Source: Streptomyces liliifuscus
GTDB lineage: Bacteria > Actinomycetota > Actinomycetes > Streptomycetales > Streptomycetaceae
DNA: 64,000 bases
Assembly (NCBI RefSeq): GCF_016598615.1
Contig: NZ_CP066831.1
Span: forward strand, 1,364,001 to 1,428,000
Direction of reading: 5' to 3'
Below the pieces are notes generated by a model. The model was not told the origin of the DNA, searched no databases, and saw nothing but the letters and a program-made list of their open reading frames with translations. Positions 44,682-52,643 of this stretch are shown here, piece by piece. Positions within the stretch are counted from its first letter, which is position 1; the number at the start of each line of letters is the position of its first letter. The position numbers and the translations under genes were made by a program.

Positions 44682-46031
44682 CTATGCCTGTTTCGGCCGG
44701 GCGGGCGGATGCGCGCGGGCCGCGTCGCCCGCCTCCCCGTCCCTGGTCCTGGTCCCGGCCCTGACCCTGGCCCGCCATCTGCTCGCGCCCGCGCCCTCGT
44801 CCGCGGTGCCCGGGGACAGCAGCCGGGTCAGTACGAGCATCGTCTCCAAGTGGCGTTCGGGGTCCGGGCAGTTGCCGTCGGTGAGCTGGGTGATCTGGCG
44901 GAGGCGGTAGCGGACCGTCTGTTCGTGGACGTGCAGGCGTTCCGCCGTGAGGACGGCGTTGTCGCCGCAGCGCAGATACACGAGCAGGGTTTCGAGGAGC
45001 GGTTCGCGGCGGCGGGGCGGGAGTTCCAGGAGCGGCCCGAGGAGCTCGGCCGCGGCCGCTTCGAGGAGGTCGCCCGACCGGAATGCGGTGAGGACGGCCA
45101 CGTGGTCGACGCAGCGCAGCGGCGTGTCGGCGGGCAGAGTCCCGCGTTCGACGAGCTCCAGGCCGCGCCGCGCCCATCGCAGCGACACCGCACCCCGGTC
45201 GGCGGGCACCACTGGCCCGAGAGCCGCCCCCTCGGTCCTCGGAAGCCAACGGGGGCCAGGCGTACGGGGGTTGGGCAGGATGAGATAGGGCGCGGCGGGG
45301 CTGCGGTCGGCGAGCACCTCGGGCGGCAGGACGTGTGTCTGCGGATGGTCACCCGGTGGCAGGGCGAGGACGGCGAGCGTGCCGGGCAGCCGCCAGTCGG
45401 CCGCCGCCGCCAGCTCGGCGAGCGGCCGGGCCCGGTCGTCGGGCTCGGCGACCAGGGCGTCACGCAGCCGGTCCCGCTGTACGTCGAGCGGGGCGCGGTG
45501 GCTCTCCTCGGCGTAGCCGCGTGTCGCGGCCGCGATGGCCGTCCCGATCAGGGTGAACGTGTCCTCGGTGAGCGTCGCCAGCAGGGGCGCGGGCCAGTGG
45601 AGGCGGTACGCGTCCTTGATGAGGCGGCGGCACGCCACCCGTCCCGCCAGGTCGAGGGCGTCCCGCAGTGCGTCGAGGGGGCAGCCCAGGCGGCCGTGCC
45701 GCGCGCCGATGCGCTCGTACAGGGCGATGATCTCGGCGGTGGCGGCCGGGCCGCGCAGACCGGTGTCGTGGATCGAGATGAAGCAGTTGACCGTGCGGTC
45801 GATGATCTGCCGGACCGAGTAGCCGTATGTGCCGTCGACGATGTGCGTGTAGTGCGGCAGACCGGTGCGGACGGCCTCCTCCATCTCGTCGACGGCGGCC
45901 GGCATGTGCCGCAGCAGCGTCCGCCGCATCTCGCCCGGGAGCGGCGTGGCGTGCTGAGGGTGCGGATCCTTCGTGCGCGCGGCTCGTTCGTGCGTGCTGG
46001 TGCGCGCGGCCCGTTCGTGCGTGGGGGTCAA
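44682..46031 (-). CDS. PucR/CdaR-type helix-turn-helix regulator
   Basis: This protein of about 449 residues has a central regulatory region ('DALDLAGRVACRRLIKDAYR', 'FTLIGTAIAAATRGYAEESH') and a C-terminal PucR-type helix-turn-helix ('RLHVHEQTVRYRLRQITQL'). TTG 46029-46031 follows GGGAGG by 4 bp and is my preferred start; in-frame alternatives lie upstream (GTG near 46088). The extreme N-terminus carries a duplicated 'THERAART'. It is divergent from a second regulator of the same architecture at 46378. Confidence 0.82.
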   Translation of the reverse strand: MTPTHERAARTSTHERAARTKDPHPQHATPLPGEMRRTLLRHMPAAVDEMEEAVRTGLPHYTHIVDGTYGYSVRQIIDRTVNCFISIHDTGLRGPAATAEIIALYERIGARHGRLGCPLDALRDALDLAGRVACRRLIKDAYRLHWPAPLLATLTEDTFTLIGTAIAAATRGYAEESHRAPLDVQRDRLRDALVAEPDDRARPLAELAAAADWRLPGTLAVLALPPGDHPQTHVLPPEVLADRSPAAPYLILPNPRTPGPRWLPRTEGAALGPVVPADRGAVSLRWARRGLELVERGTLPADTPLRCVDHVAVLTAFRSGDLLEAAAAELLGPLLELPPRRREPLLETLLVYLRCGDNAVLTAERLHVHEQTVRYRLRQITQLTDGNCPDPERHLETMLVLTRLLSPGTADEGAGASRWRARVRAGTRTRDGEAGDAARAHPPARPKQA

Positions 46032-46169
46032 GGGGCCTCCCGTGGATTCCCGTGGGGGTGGGCAGCCTCCGGGACCTGTGTGACGTACGCCAGATTCCGC
46101 GCGCGGACCGGCGGCGAAAGTGTCACCCGGCTTACACTCCGGACCACGACGACTCACTGTCCCGTGCTA

Positions 46170-46360
46170 GGCCCTGTCGCCAACTCCCGTCGTCCGCCCG
46201 GAGGGCGGGCCCTTCGGCGGTATGGGGGTCCCCCTGGTCGAGCGAAGTCGAGAGCCGGCACAGGCGTGCTCTCGGCGTGCCAGGCGCGAGCGCGCGTGGC
46301 GTCGCCCGGTTGGGGCACCTCCTCGCCGCAGGCTGGGGGTGGGAGTCCGACTACAGGGCC
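46170..46360. mobile_element. MITE-like element or IS remnant of about 190 bp
   Basis: GGCCCTGT at 46170-46177 is matched in inverted orientation by ACAGGGCC at 46353-46360. Similarity extends inward imperfectly (ACTCCC on the left, its complement on the right). The interior holds an inverted repeat, GTCCGCCCGGAGGGCGGGC, and the block GGGGGTCCCCCTGGTCGAGC. Blocks of this kind are familiar to me from dispersed repeats between Streptomyces genes. No transposase is encoded. No clear target-site duplication was found. It lies in the 346-bp gap between the two PucR genes, which contains no other gene. Confidence 0.5.
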
Positions 46361-46377
46361 GAGCAAGGGAGTTGGAC

Positions 46378-47532
46378 GTGTCAGCTGTCGATCCGCTCTT
46401 ATCCAGGCGCCCGTGGCACGATCTGCCTCCGGCGCTCGCCCCGCTGCTCCGGGCCAGACTTCCGGAACTCACCACGGAGATGGTGCAGGCCATCCGCAGA
46501 GAGGTGCGCGGCTACCGGCAGCCGATCGGCTCCGCCGTCGCCCACGACCTCGCCGAGGCGGTCCGGCTGGCCGCGACACAGTTCACCGAGCTGGTGGAGG
46601 AGCCGGACGCGCCGCAGCAGCACTATGTGCCGCGCTTCAAGCGGCTGGGCAGACTGGAGTATCTGAGCGGGCGCGGTATGGACGGGCTGCAGGCCGCGTA
46701 CCGGATCGGCGCCCGGGTGGCGTGCCGCCGCTACATGGACGTGGCCCGGGAGGCCGCGTTCTCCGGTGAGATCGCCGTCCCGCTGAGCGAGGCCGTGCTC
46801 ACACACATCCACGCGATGGCCGAGGGCTCGGTGGCGGGCTTCGAGGAGGCGCGGGCCGGAGCGGCCGACGAGGTGCTTCGCACCCGGCGGCTGCTCGCCG
46901 CGCGACTCCTGGCACGCAACCGGGATCCGCTCGCGGAACCGCTGCCCGATCTCGCCCGCAGGGCCGCCTGGCCGCTGCCGGAACGGGTGCGGTGCGCGGT
47001 ACTGCCCGCCTCCACCGACCTGACCGCGGTCCATGAGGACGTACTGCGGGTGAGCCGCGGCGGCGAGGTGCATCTGGTGGCGCCCGACGACAGCCTGCTG
47101 ACCGTCCTGGAGGGCACGGAGGTGGCGATGGGCCCGAGCGTGCTGCTGAACGAGGCCTGGGTCTCGCTGCACTGTGCCCGGCTGGGGCGGCGCCTCGGGC
47201 GGCTCAGGGCCGAGGACCATCTCGCGGAGCTGCACCTCCTGCACGGCTCGCCGATCGGAACTCTCCTGACCGACCAGGTACTTGAGCCGTTGCGCACCCT
47301 GCCGCCGGGCAAGGCGGAACGGCTCACGGACACGCTCGACGCGCTGCTCACCTCCGGTGGACGGACCGCTCCGGAGGTCGCAGCCGCGTTGGGCATCCAT
47401 CCGCAGACCGCCCGCAACCGGCTGCGCCAACTCGCCGCGCTGTACGGCGACAAGCTCGACGACCCGGCATTCCGCTTCGACGTGCAGCTCGCGCTGCGCA
47501 GCAGGTCAGTGCGCCGTTCCTTGCTGCCCTGA
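46378..47532 (+). CDS. PucR/CdaR-type regulator with an early TTA codon
   Basis: This 384-residue protein starts at GTG 46378 behind AAGGGAG. It has the same plan as the divergent regulator: 'GLQAAYRIGARVACRRYMDV', 'ALLTSGGRTAPEVAAALGIH' and a helix-turn-helix 'LGIHPQTARNRLRQLAALYG'. Codon 8 (46399-46401) is TTA for Leu. In Streptomyces this codon is read by the developmentally limited bldA tRNA, so production may be restricted to late growth. The gene stands just downstream of the MITE-like element and upstream of the cutinase gene. Confidence 0.85.
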   Translation: MSAVDPLLSRRPWHDLPPALAPLLRARLPELTTEMVQAIRREVRGYRQPIGSAVAHDLAEAVRLAATQFTELVEEPDAPQQHYVPRFKRLGRLEYLSGRGMDGLQAAYRIGARVACRRYMDVAREAAFSGEIAVPLSEAVLTHIHAMAEGSVAGFEEARAGAADEVLRTRRLLAARLLARNRDPLAEPLPDLARRAAWPLPERVRCAVLPASTDLTAVHEDVLRVSRGGEVHLVAPDDSLLTVLEGTEVAMGPSVLLNEAWVSLHCARLGRRLGRLRAEDHLAELHLLHGSPIGTLLTDQVLEPLRTLPPGKAERLTDTLDALLTSGGRTAPEVAAALGIHPQTARNRLRQLAALYGDKLDDPAFRFDVQLALRSRSVRRSLLP

Positions 47533-47537
47533 CAAAC

Positions 47538-47549
47538 TTCCGTACGGAA
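47538..47549. promoter_or_regulatory. 12-bp palindrome upstream of the cutinase gene
   Basis: TTCCGTACGGAA is a perfect palindrome 55 bp before the cutinase start. It lies between the regulator stop and the enzyme gene and may be an operator for one of the PucR-type proteins. No experiment or known consensus supports this. Confidence 0.35.
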
Positions 47550-47603
47550 TTCAGCAGTTGAGCCAGAAGCGGTCCTGACTTTCGGTCAGCATGCTCTGGC
47601 CGC

Positions 47604-48482
47604 ATGAGACATGCCAGCACCCGCGCAGCGAAACGCCTAGGCCTCCTCTCCGGCGCCGCCGCACTGGCGGTGAGCCTGAGCCTCCTTCCCCAGGAGGCTC
47701 AGGCAGGACCCGGAGACTTCCAACGGGGCCCCGACCCCACCGAACAGTCCATCACCGCCGAGCGCGGTCCCTTCGCCACCGCTCAGACCACCGTCGACGG
47801 TCCGACCTTCAAATCGGGCACCGCCTACTACCCCACCGACACCAGCCAGGGCACGTTCGGAGCCGTCGTCGTCAGCCCCGGCTTCGTGACGCCGGAGGCG
47901 CTGATCAGCTGGTACGGCCCCCGCCTCGCGTCGCAGGGCTTCGTCGTCCTGACGCTGGAGACCAACTCGGGCTTCGACCAGCCCGACGACCGCGCCACCC
48001 AGATGCTCAACGCACTCGACTACCTCGTCCGGTCCAGCTCCGTGCGCACCCGTATCGACCCCAACCGCCTTGCGGTGATGGGCCATTCGATGGGCGGGGG
48101 CGGCTCGCTCAAGGCGTCCGAGTCGCGCCCCTCACTCAAGGCGGCTGTACCGCTCATGCCGTGGAGCAACGACAAGACCTGGCAGACCGACCGGGTGCCC
48201 ACGATGATCATCGGCGCCGAGAACGACGCCATCGCCTCGCCCGCCTCGCACGCGGAGGTGTTCTACAACAGCCTCACCGCCGCACCGGAGAAGGCGTACC
48301 TGGAGCTCCGGGGTGCGGACCACAACGTGGCGCTCGGCTCCAACGTGACGATCGCGAAGTACAGCATCGCCTGGCTGAAGCGGTTCGTCGACGAGGACGT
48401 GCGGTACGAGCAGTTCCTCTGCCCGGCACCCACGCCCAACACGCAGATCAGCGAGTACCGGAACACCTGCCCCACGGGTTAG
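47604..48482 (+). CDS. Secreted cutinase/polyester hydrolase (PET-hydrolase family)
   Basis: This 292-residue enzyme has a signal peptide cleaved after 'EAQA' (residue 34). The mature sequence closely follows the actinomycete cutinases such as those of Thermobifida: 'RGPDPTEQSITAERGPF', 'LAVMGHSMGGGGSL', 'MPWSNDKTW' and 'YSIAWLKRFVDEDVRYEQFL'. The catalytic triad is Ser162, Asp208 ('GAENDAIASP') and His240 ('GADHNVA'). Trp187 matches the substrate-clamping Trp, and Cys273 with Cys289 gives the conserved C-terminal disulfide. Phe94 stands where these enzymes usually carry Tyr next to the oxyanion hole. Ester polymers such as cutin are the natural substrates. Confidence 0.93.
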   Translation: MRHASTRAAKRLGLLSGAAALAVSLSLLPQEAQAGPGDFQRGPDPTEQSITAERGPFATAQTTVDGPTFKSGTAYYPTDTSQGTFGAVVVSPGFVTPEALISWYGPRLASQGFVVLTLETNSGFDQPDDRATQMLNALDYLVRSSSVRTRIDPNRLAVMGHSMGGGGSLKASESRPSLKAAVPLMPWSNDKTWQTDRVPTMIIGAENDAIASPASHAEVFYNSLTAAPEKAYLELRGADHNVALGSNVTIAKYSIAWLKRFVDEDVRYEQFLCPAPTPNTQISEYRNTCPTG

Positions 48483-48503
48483 CCCCCGCCCGAGGGGGGG
48501 ACG

Positions 48504-48575
48504 GCCGCGCGGTCCGTACGCGGACCGTGCGGCCCGCGCGTGCTCGCCGAGGTCCCGGCGGACCTCGGCGAGCAC
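48504..48575 (+). terminator. Double hairpin terminator after the cutinase gene
   Basis: Hairpin 1 (48504-48533) has a 13-bp stem with one G-U pair and a TACG loop. Hairpin 2 has a perfect 15-bp stem, GTGCTCGCCGAGGTC (48540-48554) with GACCTCGGCGAGCAC (48561-48575), and a 6-base loop. They start about 20 bp after the stop codon. Confidence 0.8.
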
Positions 48576-48628
48576 CTGTGGGTTACGCACACGGGCACAG
48601 CGGTGCGCGCACATCGCCTCGGATCGAT

Positions 48629-48663
48629 GCATCACTCCGAATTGAGGCATCACCCCGAATTGA
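48629..48663. promoter_or_regulatory. Two 17-bp direct repeats upstream of a promoter
   Basis: GCATCACTCCGAATTGA (48629-48645) and GCATCACCCCGAATTGA (48647-48663) differ at one base and repeat with an 18-bp period. They end 14 bp before the -35 element at 48678. Their position suits an activator binding as a dimer to tandem sites. The rest of the 334-bp gap holds only the terminator and this promoter. Confidence 0.6.
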
Positions 48664-48677
48664 TGTTGCGCACATTC

Positions 48678-48706
48678 TTGACCACCGCCGCAATCATGCC
48701 TAGCTT
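48678..48706 (+). promoter_or_regulatory. Housekeeping-type promoter for the exported hydrolase
   Basis: TTGACC (48678-48683) and TAGCTT (48701-48706) are separated by 17 bp, close to the vegetative sigma consensus. The transcript would have a leader of about 100 bases before GTG 48817. Confidence 0.55.
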
Positions 48707-48816
48707 CACTGTGCCCGCCCCGTCACAGGAAGCCCGCTGTGCACATGTCGCGCCAACCGCCTTATGGACAGGCCCAGTTGCGCCGTCATGCCCCCCACCG
48801 CCGAAGGGACCCCCTC

Positions 48817-50193
48817 GTGAATCGCCGACTTCTCCTCTCGGTCGCCGTCCTGTTGATGGTGACCGCGGCCCCGGCTCATCCGGCCACCGCAGAGGACGTC
48901 CACGTCGAGGGCACGCTCGCCTCCGGCGCGACGTACGTCATGGACGTCCCCGCCGGCTGGAACGGCACCGTGCTCCTGTTCAGCCACGGCTTCCGGCCGA
49001 AGGGCGCCCCCAACCCGGCCCAGAACGTCACCGACCCCGCCACCCGCGCGCTCCTCCTCAAGGACGGCTATGCGCTGGTCGGTTCCTCGTACGCCACCAC
49101 GGGCTGGGCGGTGGAGCACGCGGTGCCGGACCAGCTGGCGACGCTCGACGCGTTCACCGAGCGGTTCGGCGCGGCCCGGCGGACCCTTGCCTGGGGCCAG
49201 TCGTACGGCGGGTTCGTCACCACGAGGATCGCCGAGCGGCACGGCGACCGGATCGACGGATCGCTGTCCGTCTGCGGACTGGTCCACGGCGGTGTCGCCA
49301 ACTGGAACAACACGCTCGATCCGGTCTTCGCCCTCAAGACCCTCCTGGCACCCGACGCCTCGATACCCCTGGCCGGATTCAAGGACCAGGCGGCCGCCAC
49401 GACCGCCGCCACCACCCTGGCCGGTGTCGTCACCCAGGCGCAGACCGCCGCGGACGGCCGCGCCCGCATCGCCCTCGCGGCGGCCCTGCACAACATCCCC
49501 GGCTGGAACGACCCCTCCCAGCCCCGCCCCGCTCCCGACGACTGGAACGCCCAGCAGGCCAACCAGTACACGGCCGTCCGGGGCCTCCTCGCGACCGCGG
49601 CATTCAGCTGGCGTCAGGACACGGAGGTGCTGGCGGGCGGCAACTCGTCCTGGAACACGGGCGTCGACTACGCGAAGCTGCTGCGCACGTCCTCGGCGTA
49701 CAAGGAGGTCAAGGGCCTCTACAAAGCGGCCGGGCGTTCCCTGAAGGCCGACCTCAGGGCGCTCAACACCGCCCCGCGCGTCAAGGCCGACAAGAAGGCG
49801 GTCGACTGGATGAGCCGGACCAGCGCCTTCACCGGCCGCCTGACGAAACCTCAGCTCACCGTCCACACCACCGGCGACGCCCTCGTCCCCGTACAGACGG
49901 AGAGCGCCTACCTGCGCGCCGCCACGGCCGCCGGTTCGCGCCCGCTGCTGCGCCAGGCGTATGTGGACAACGCCGGTCACTGCACGTTCAGCCCCGCCGA
50001 ACAGATCGCCGCCCTGGACACGCTGGAACACCGGGTCGACACGGGCCGATGGGGCGACACGGGGGCCGACACCCTCAACTCACGGGCGACGCAGGCCGAT
50101 CCGACGACTCCGGCCCGCTACGCCGCGTACCGCCCCACTCCGTACCTGCGCCCCTACGACCTGGCCCATCCGGGCGACGCGTACCGGCCCTGA
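48817..50193 (+). CDS. Secreted alpha/beta hydrolase
   Basis: This 458-residue protein starts at GTG 48817, 8 bp after AAGGGA. The signal peptide 'RRLLLSVAVLLMVTAAPAHP' ends near 'ATAED'. The fold shows 'WNGTVLLFSHGFRP', nucleophile Ser in 'LAWGQSYGGFVT', Asp in 'TTGDALVPV' and His in 'NAGHCTFS'. It is larger than simple esterases, with an inserted helical lid between the Ser and Asp. The substrate is unknown; a role in polymer or peptide breakdown outside the cell is plausible next to the cutinase. Confidence 0.82.
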   Translation: MNRRLLLSVAVLLMVTAAPAHPATAEDVHVEGTLASGATYVMDVPAGWNGTVLLFSHGFRPKGAPNPAQNVTDPATRALLLKDGYALVGSSYATTGWAVEHAVPDQLATLDAFTERFGAARRTLAWGQSYGGFVTTRIAERHGDRIDGSLSVCGLVHGGVANWNNTLDPVFALKTLLAPDASIPLAGFKDQAAATTAATTLAGVVTQAQTAADGRARIALAAALHNIPGWNDPSQPRPAPDDWNAQQANQYTAVRGLLATAAFSWRQDTEVLAGGNSSWNTGVDYAKLLRTSSAYKEVKGLYKAAGRSLKADLRALNTAPRVKADKKAVDWMSRTSAFTGRLTKPQLTVHTTGDALVPVQTESAYLRAATAAGSRPLLRQAYVDNAGHCTFSPAEQIAALDTLEHRVDTGRWGDTGADTLNSRATQADPTTPARYAAYRPTPYLRPYDLAHPGDAYRP

Positions 50194-50349
50194 CCCGTCC
50201 GGCCCGGCGTGGGAGCGGCCCGGCCGTCGGCGCTTCCCGCATCCTCTCCTCGACGCGTGCGACCACGTTCGACCGCATGCGACCACATCTGAGCGCACGC
50301 GACCGATGCATGTCCGGCCGCTGGCGCCCCGGAGCCGGAGGAGGAGTCG

Positions 50350-51246
50350 ATGCCGTCCCATCCCACGCCTCGCAGGACGCCCCTGCTGCTGACCGCGGTG
50401 GCGGTACTGGCCGCAGCGGCCTTGACCGCCACGGGCCGGCCGGCGGGAGCCGCACACCGGACCCTGGCGCCCGAGCCGCCCCCGCCGGCCATGCTCTGCG
50501 CCCCCGCGGGCACCCTGACGGGCGAGGGCGGCCAGCGGGCCTCCGTCAGCCTGTGCGCGAGCGGCGGGGGCGCCGGTACGTCCCTGTCGGCTCCGGCCAC
50601 CTGCGGGCGGGCCGGGTCCTCCGTCCGGTACACCTGCCGGACGTCCGGCACCTGGACCCTGCGGCGCGACGGCAGGACCGTGGCCACCGGCCCGCTCCCG
50701 GGCGGCAGGGAGCACCCCGGTCCGGGCACGTACGAGGTCAGCGGCACCGTGCACGTCCGCTCGTCGCCCGCGGGTGTCGATCTGCGCGGCACGGTCCGCG
50801 CCACCTTGACCCTCACCGACCCGAAGCCCGTCGCCACCCATCGCATCGAGGCCGACCGACAGGTGCTCCGGCCGAACACGACCACGACGGTGACGTACAC
50901 CGTCTCGCGCGACAGCGACGAGGGGGACGGAAGCGCCCGTTTCGGACTCATCGGCGAGGAGGCCTCGGGTGTGGAGCTGACGACCGCCGACCCGCGCTGC
51001 GTCAATCCGCTCGTCGGCCGCTATCCGTCGAGCGCCCGCAGCATGTACGCCCTGGACTGCGCCCTCACCGACCTCCAGCCGGGCAGGCCGTCCACGGTCG
51101 TCGTCCGGGCCCGGCTCGCGGACACCTGCACGACGGTCGTGTCCAAGCTGGGTTACTGGATGCCCCGGGGCCAGAGCCTCTACACCGGAGGCATGCTGGC
51201 CGGCCCGACGGTCACCTGTACGCCGTCAAGTGCCCGCGGGCACTGA
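50350..51246 (+). CDS. Secreted protein of unknown function
   Basis: This 298-residue protein starts at ATG 50350 behind GGAGGAGG. A signal peptide ends near 'GRPAGAA'. The mature part is beta-rich and has about eight Cys residues ('LCAPAG', 'SLCASG', 'ATCGRA', 'YTCRTS', 'PRCVNP', 'LDCALT', 'DTCTTV', 'VTCTPS'), so it is probably disulfide-stabilized. It has no recognised catalytic motif or named family. Confidence 0.7.
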   Translation: MPSHPTPRRTPLLLTAVAVLAAAALTATGRPAGAAHRTLAPEPPPPAMLCAPAGTLTGEGGQRASVSLCASGGGAGTSLSAPATCGRAGSSVRYTCRTSGTWTLRRDGRTVATGPLPGGREHPGPGTYEVSGTVHVRSSPAGVDLRGTVRATLTLTDPKPVATHRIEADRQVLRPNTTTTVTYTVSRDSDEGDGSARFGLIGEEASGVELTTADPRCVNPLVGRYPSSARSMYALDCALTDLQPGRPSTVVVRARLADTCTTVVSKLGYWMPRGQSLYTGGMLAGPTVTCTPSSARGH

Positions 51247-51269
51247 CCACTTGGCGCCACGAACACCAC

Positions 51270-51299
51270 CGGGCCGGTCCCCGTGCGGGGACCGGCCCG
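51270..51299. terminator. Strong bidirectional terminator
   Basis: CGGGCCGGTCCCC (51270-51282) pairs over 13 bp with GGGGACCGGCCCG (51287-51299) around a GTGC loop. It lies between the convergent genes ending at 51246 (+) and 51355 (-) and can serve both. Confidence 0.85.
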
Positions 51300-51354
51300 T
51301 GGCGGCGGCGAGGCAGGCCCTTCGCCGCCGGTGCTCGTTCGCGGTGCGACGGTG

Positions 51355-51549
51355 TCAGGACTGCGGCGGCCGGTCCTGGTCCGGGTTCGAGCCGAACTGG
51401 TCCTTGAGCCTGTCCTGGCCGCTGTCGACCTGACCGCTGTACTTGCCCTGGGTTTTGTCGTCGACGACGTCTCCGGCCTTGTCGACACCCTTGTTGGCCT
51501 GGTCCGGGTGGCCCTTCAGCATGCCCTTGATCTTGTCCATAACGGACAT
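51355..51549 (-). CDS. MT0933-like small antitoxin-type protein
   Basis: This 64-residue acidic, Lys/Asp-rich protein starts at ATG 51547-51549 behind AGGAGG. It begins 'MSVMDKIKGMLKGHPDQANK' and contains 'VDKAGDVVDDKTQGKYSGQV'. That pattern matches the MT0933/Rv0909 antitoxin family as I recall it. Such proteins are common in actinomycetes, often without an obvious partner toxin, and no toxin gene is visible here. A CsbD-like stress role is an alternative. Confidence 0.75.
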   Translation of the reverse strand: MSVMDKIKGMLKGHPDQANKGVDKAGDVVDDKTQGKYSGQVDSGQDRLKDQFGSNPDQDRPPQS

Positions 51550-51648
51550 GAGTCGTCCTCCTGATCAGTTCACCCCCACGCATCCAGGGTCACCGCAGGT
51601 GGAGCATTTCGCATCCGGGCGGGAAAACAGCCGGTCAGAGACCGGGTT

Positions 51649-52347
51649 CTAGGCCTCGGTACGGCACTCCGGGTGGCCCCAGCCGTCGGCGTTCTTCGCG
51701 ATGGTCTCGCCCGCGGTGTAGGAGCGACCGCAGCGGCAGCGGCCTGGGAACTTGGCCTTGAGCGTGCGCGAGGACGACGACGAGGAAGACGAGGCGGAGG
51801 ACGCGGCACGCTTGCGCGCGGGCGCCGTGCTTTTGGCCGTCTTCTTGGCCGCGGGCGACTTCGGCGGCTCCGGCGAACCGTGCTCGCTCCCCGCCGGCTC
51901 CTGGACGAAGGCCGCCTGGCTCGCCGCCCGGTCCGCGAAGTCGTTGAGCGGGTCGCCGTCGACCTGGTGCGCGGGCACGTACCGGAACTCGACCGAGCGG
52001 CCGTCGAGCAGTTCGTCGATCCGTACTACCAGTTCCTGGTTGGCCACCGGCTTGCCCGCCGACGTCTTCCAGCCCTTGCGCTTCCAGCCCGGGAGCCAGG
52101 TCGTGACGGCCTTCATGGCGTACTGGGAGTCCATCCGGATCTCCAGCGGCACATCCGGGGCCACGAAGGCCAACAGCCGTTCCAGCGCGGTCAGTTCGGC
52201 GACGTTGTTGGTCGCCGTGCCGAGCGGGCCCGCCTCCCACTCGGTGGGAGTTGTGCCCGTCCCGTCGGCGATGACCCAGGCCCAGCCGGCGGGGCCCGGG
52301 TTGCCCTTCGATGCCCCGTCGCATGCGGCGATTACGCGTTCACCCAT
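51649..52347 (-). CDS. Ribonuclease HI with C-terminal Cys-rich extension
   Basis: This 232-residue protein has an RNase H fold: the first catalytic Asp is in 'VIAACDGASKGNPGPAG', Glu in 'NNVAELTALERLL', Asp in 'IRMDSQYAMKAVT' and the last Asp in 'LNDFADRAAS'. After residue 150 comes an acidic/Ala linker and a run of Ser, then 'RCRCGRSYTAGET' and 'HPEC', a Cys/His set that could bind one zinc. ATG 52345-52347 is preferred; ATG 52357-52359 is possible. The enzyme cuts RNA in RNA-DNA hybrids. Confidence 0.88.
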   Translation of the reverse strand: MGERVIAACDGASKGNPGPAGWAWVIADGTGTTPTEWEAGPLGTATNNVAELTALERLLAFVAPDVPLEIRMDSQYAMKAVTTWLPGWKRKGWKTSAGKPVANQELVVRIDELLDGRSVEFRYVPAHQVDGDPLNDFADRAASQAAFVQEPAGSEHGSPEPPKSPAAKKTAKSTAPARKRAASSASSSSSSSSRTLKAKFPGRCRCGRSYTAGETIAKNADGWGHPECRTEA

Positions 52348-52379
52348 GGGCTCGATCATGCCAGGCTGTGGCTTCGCTC

Positions 52380-52489
52380 CGGGACGGCGGGTGATTTGGT
52401 GCGGGTGCGCGGTGGCTGGGCGCGCCCACGCGGCGGAGCCGCACAATGTCACAGCCCCCCGCGCCCCTGAACGGCTGCTGCGCAGCCGT
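52380..52489. repeat. Dispersed-type intergenic palindromic repeat
   Basis: The stretch combines 'GGCGGAGCC' type inverted repeats, a run CAGCCCCCCGCGCCCCTGAA and the perfect hairpin ACGGCTGC/GCAGCCGT (52471-52478 and 52482-52489, 3-base loop). I recognise this style from repeats scattered between Streptomyces genes. It separates the divergent RNase HI and RpiR genes. Confidence 0.45.
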
Positions 52490-52643
52490 GGACCGAGTCC
52501 CGCTCCCGCTTCCCGTCGTGGCATCGCAGCACACCCCGGAAAACCGTCCGGACAGCGGCTCTCTGACCACGCGCAACTGTCCGTCGGACCCTCCTTCCTG
52601 TGAGCTATGTTGAACCTGAGTGGGACACGAAGGAGGCGCATCG

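Noticed and set aside
46170..46360. Complete insertion sequence
   Set aside because: The element is too short for a transposase and no target-site duplication was found.
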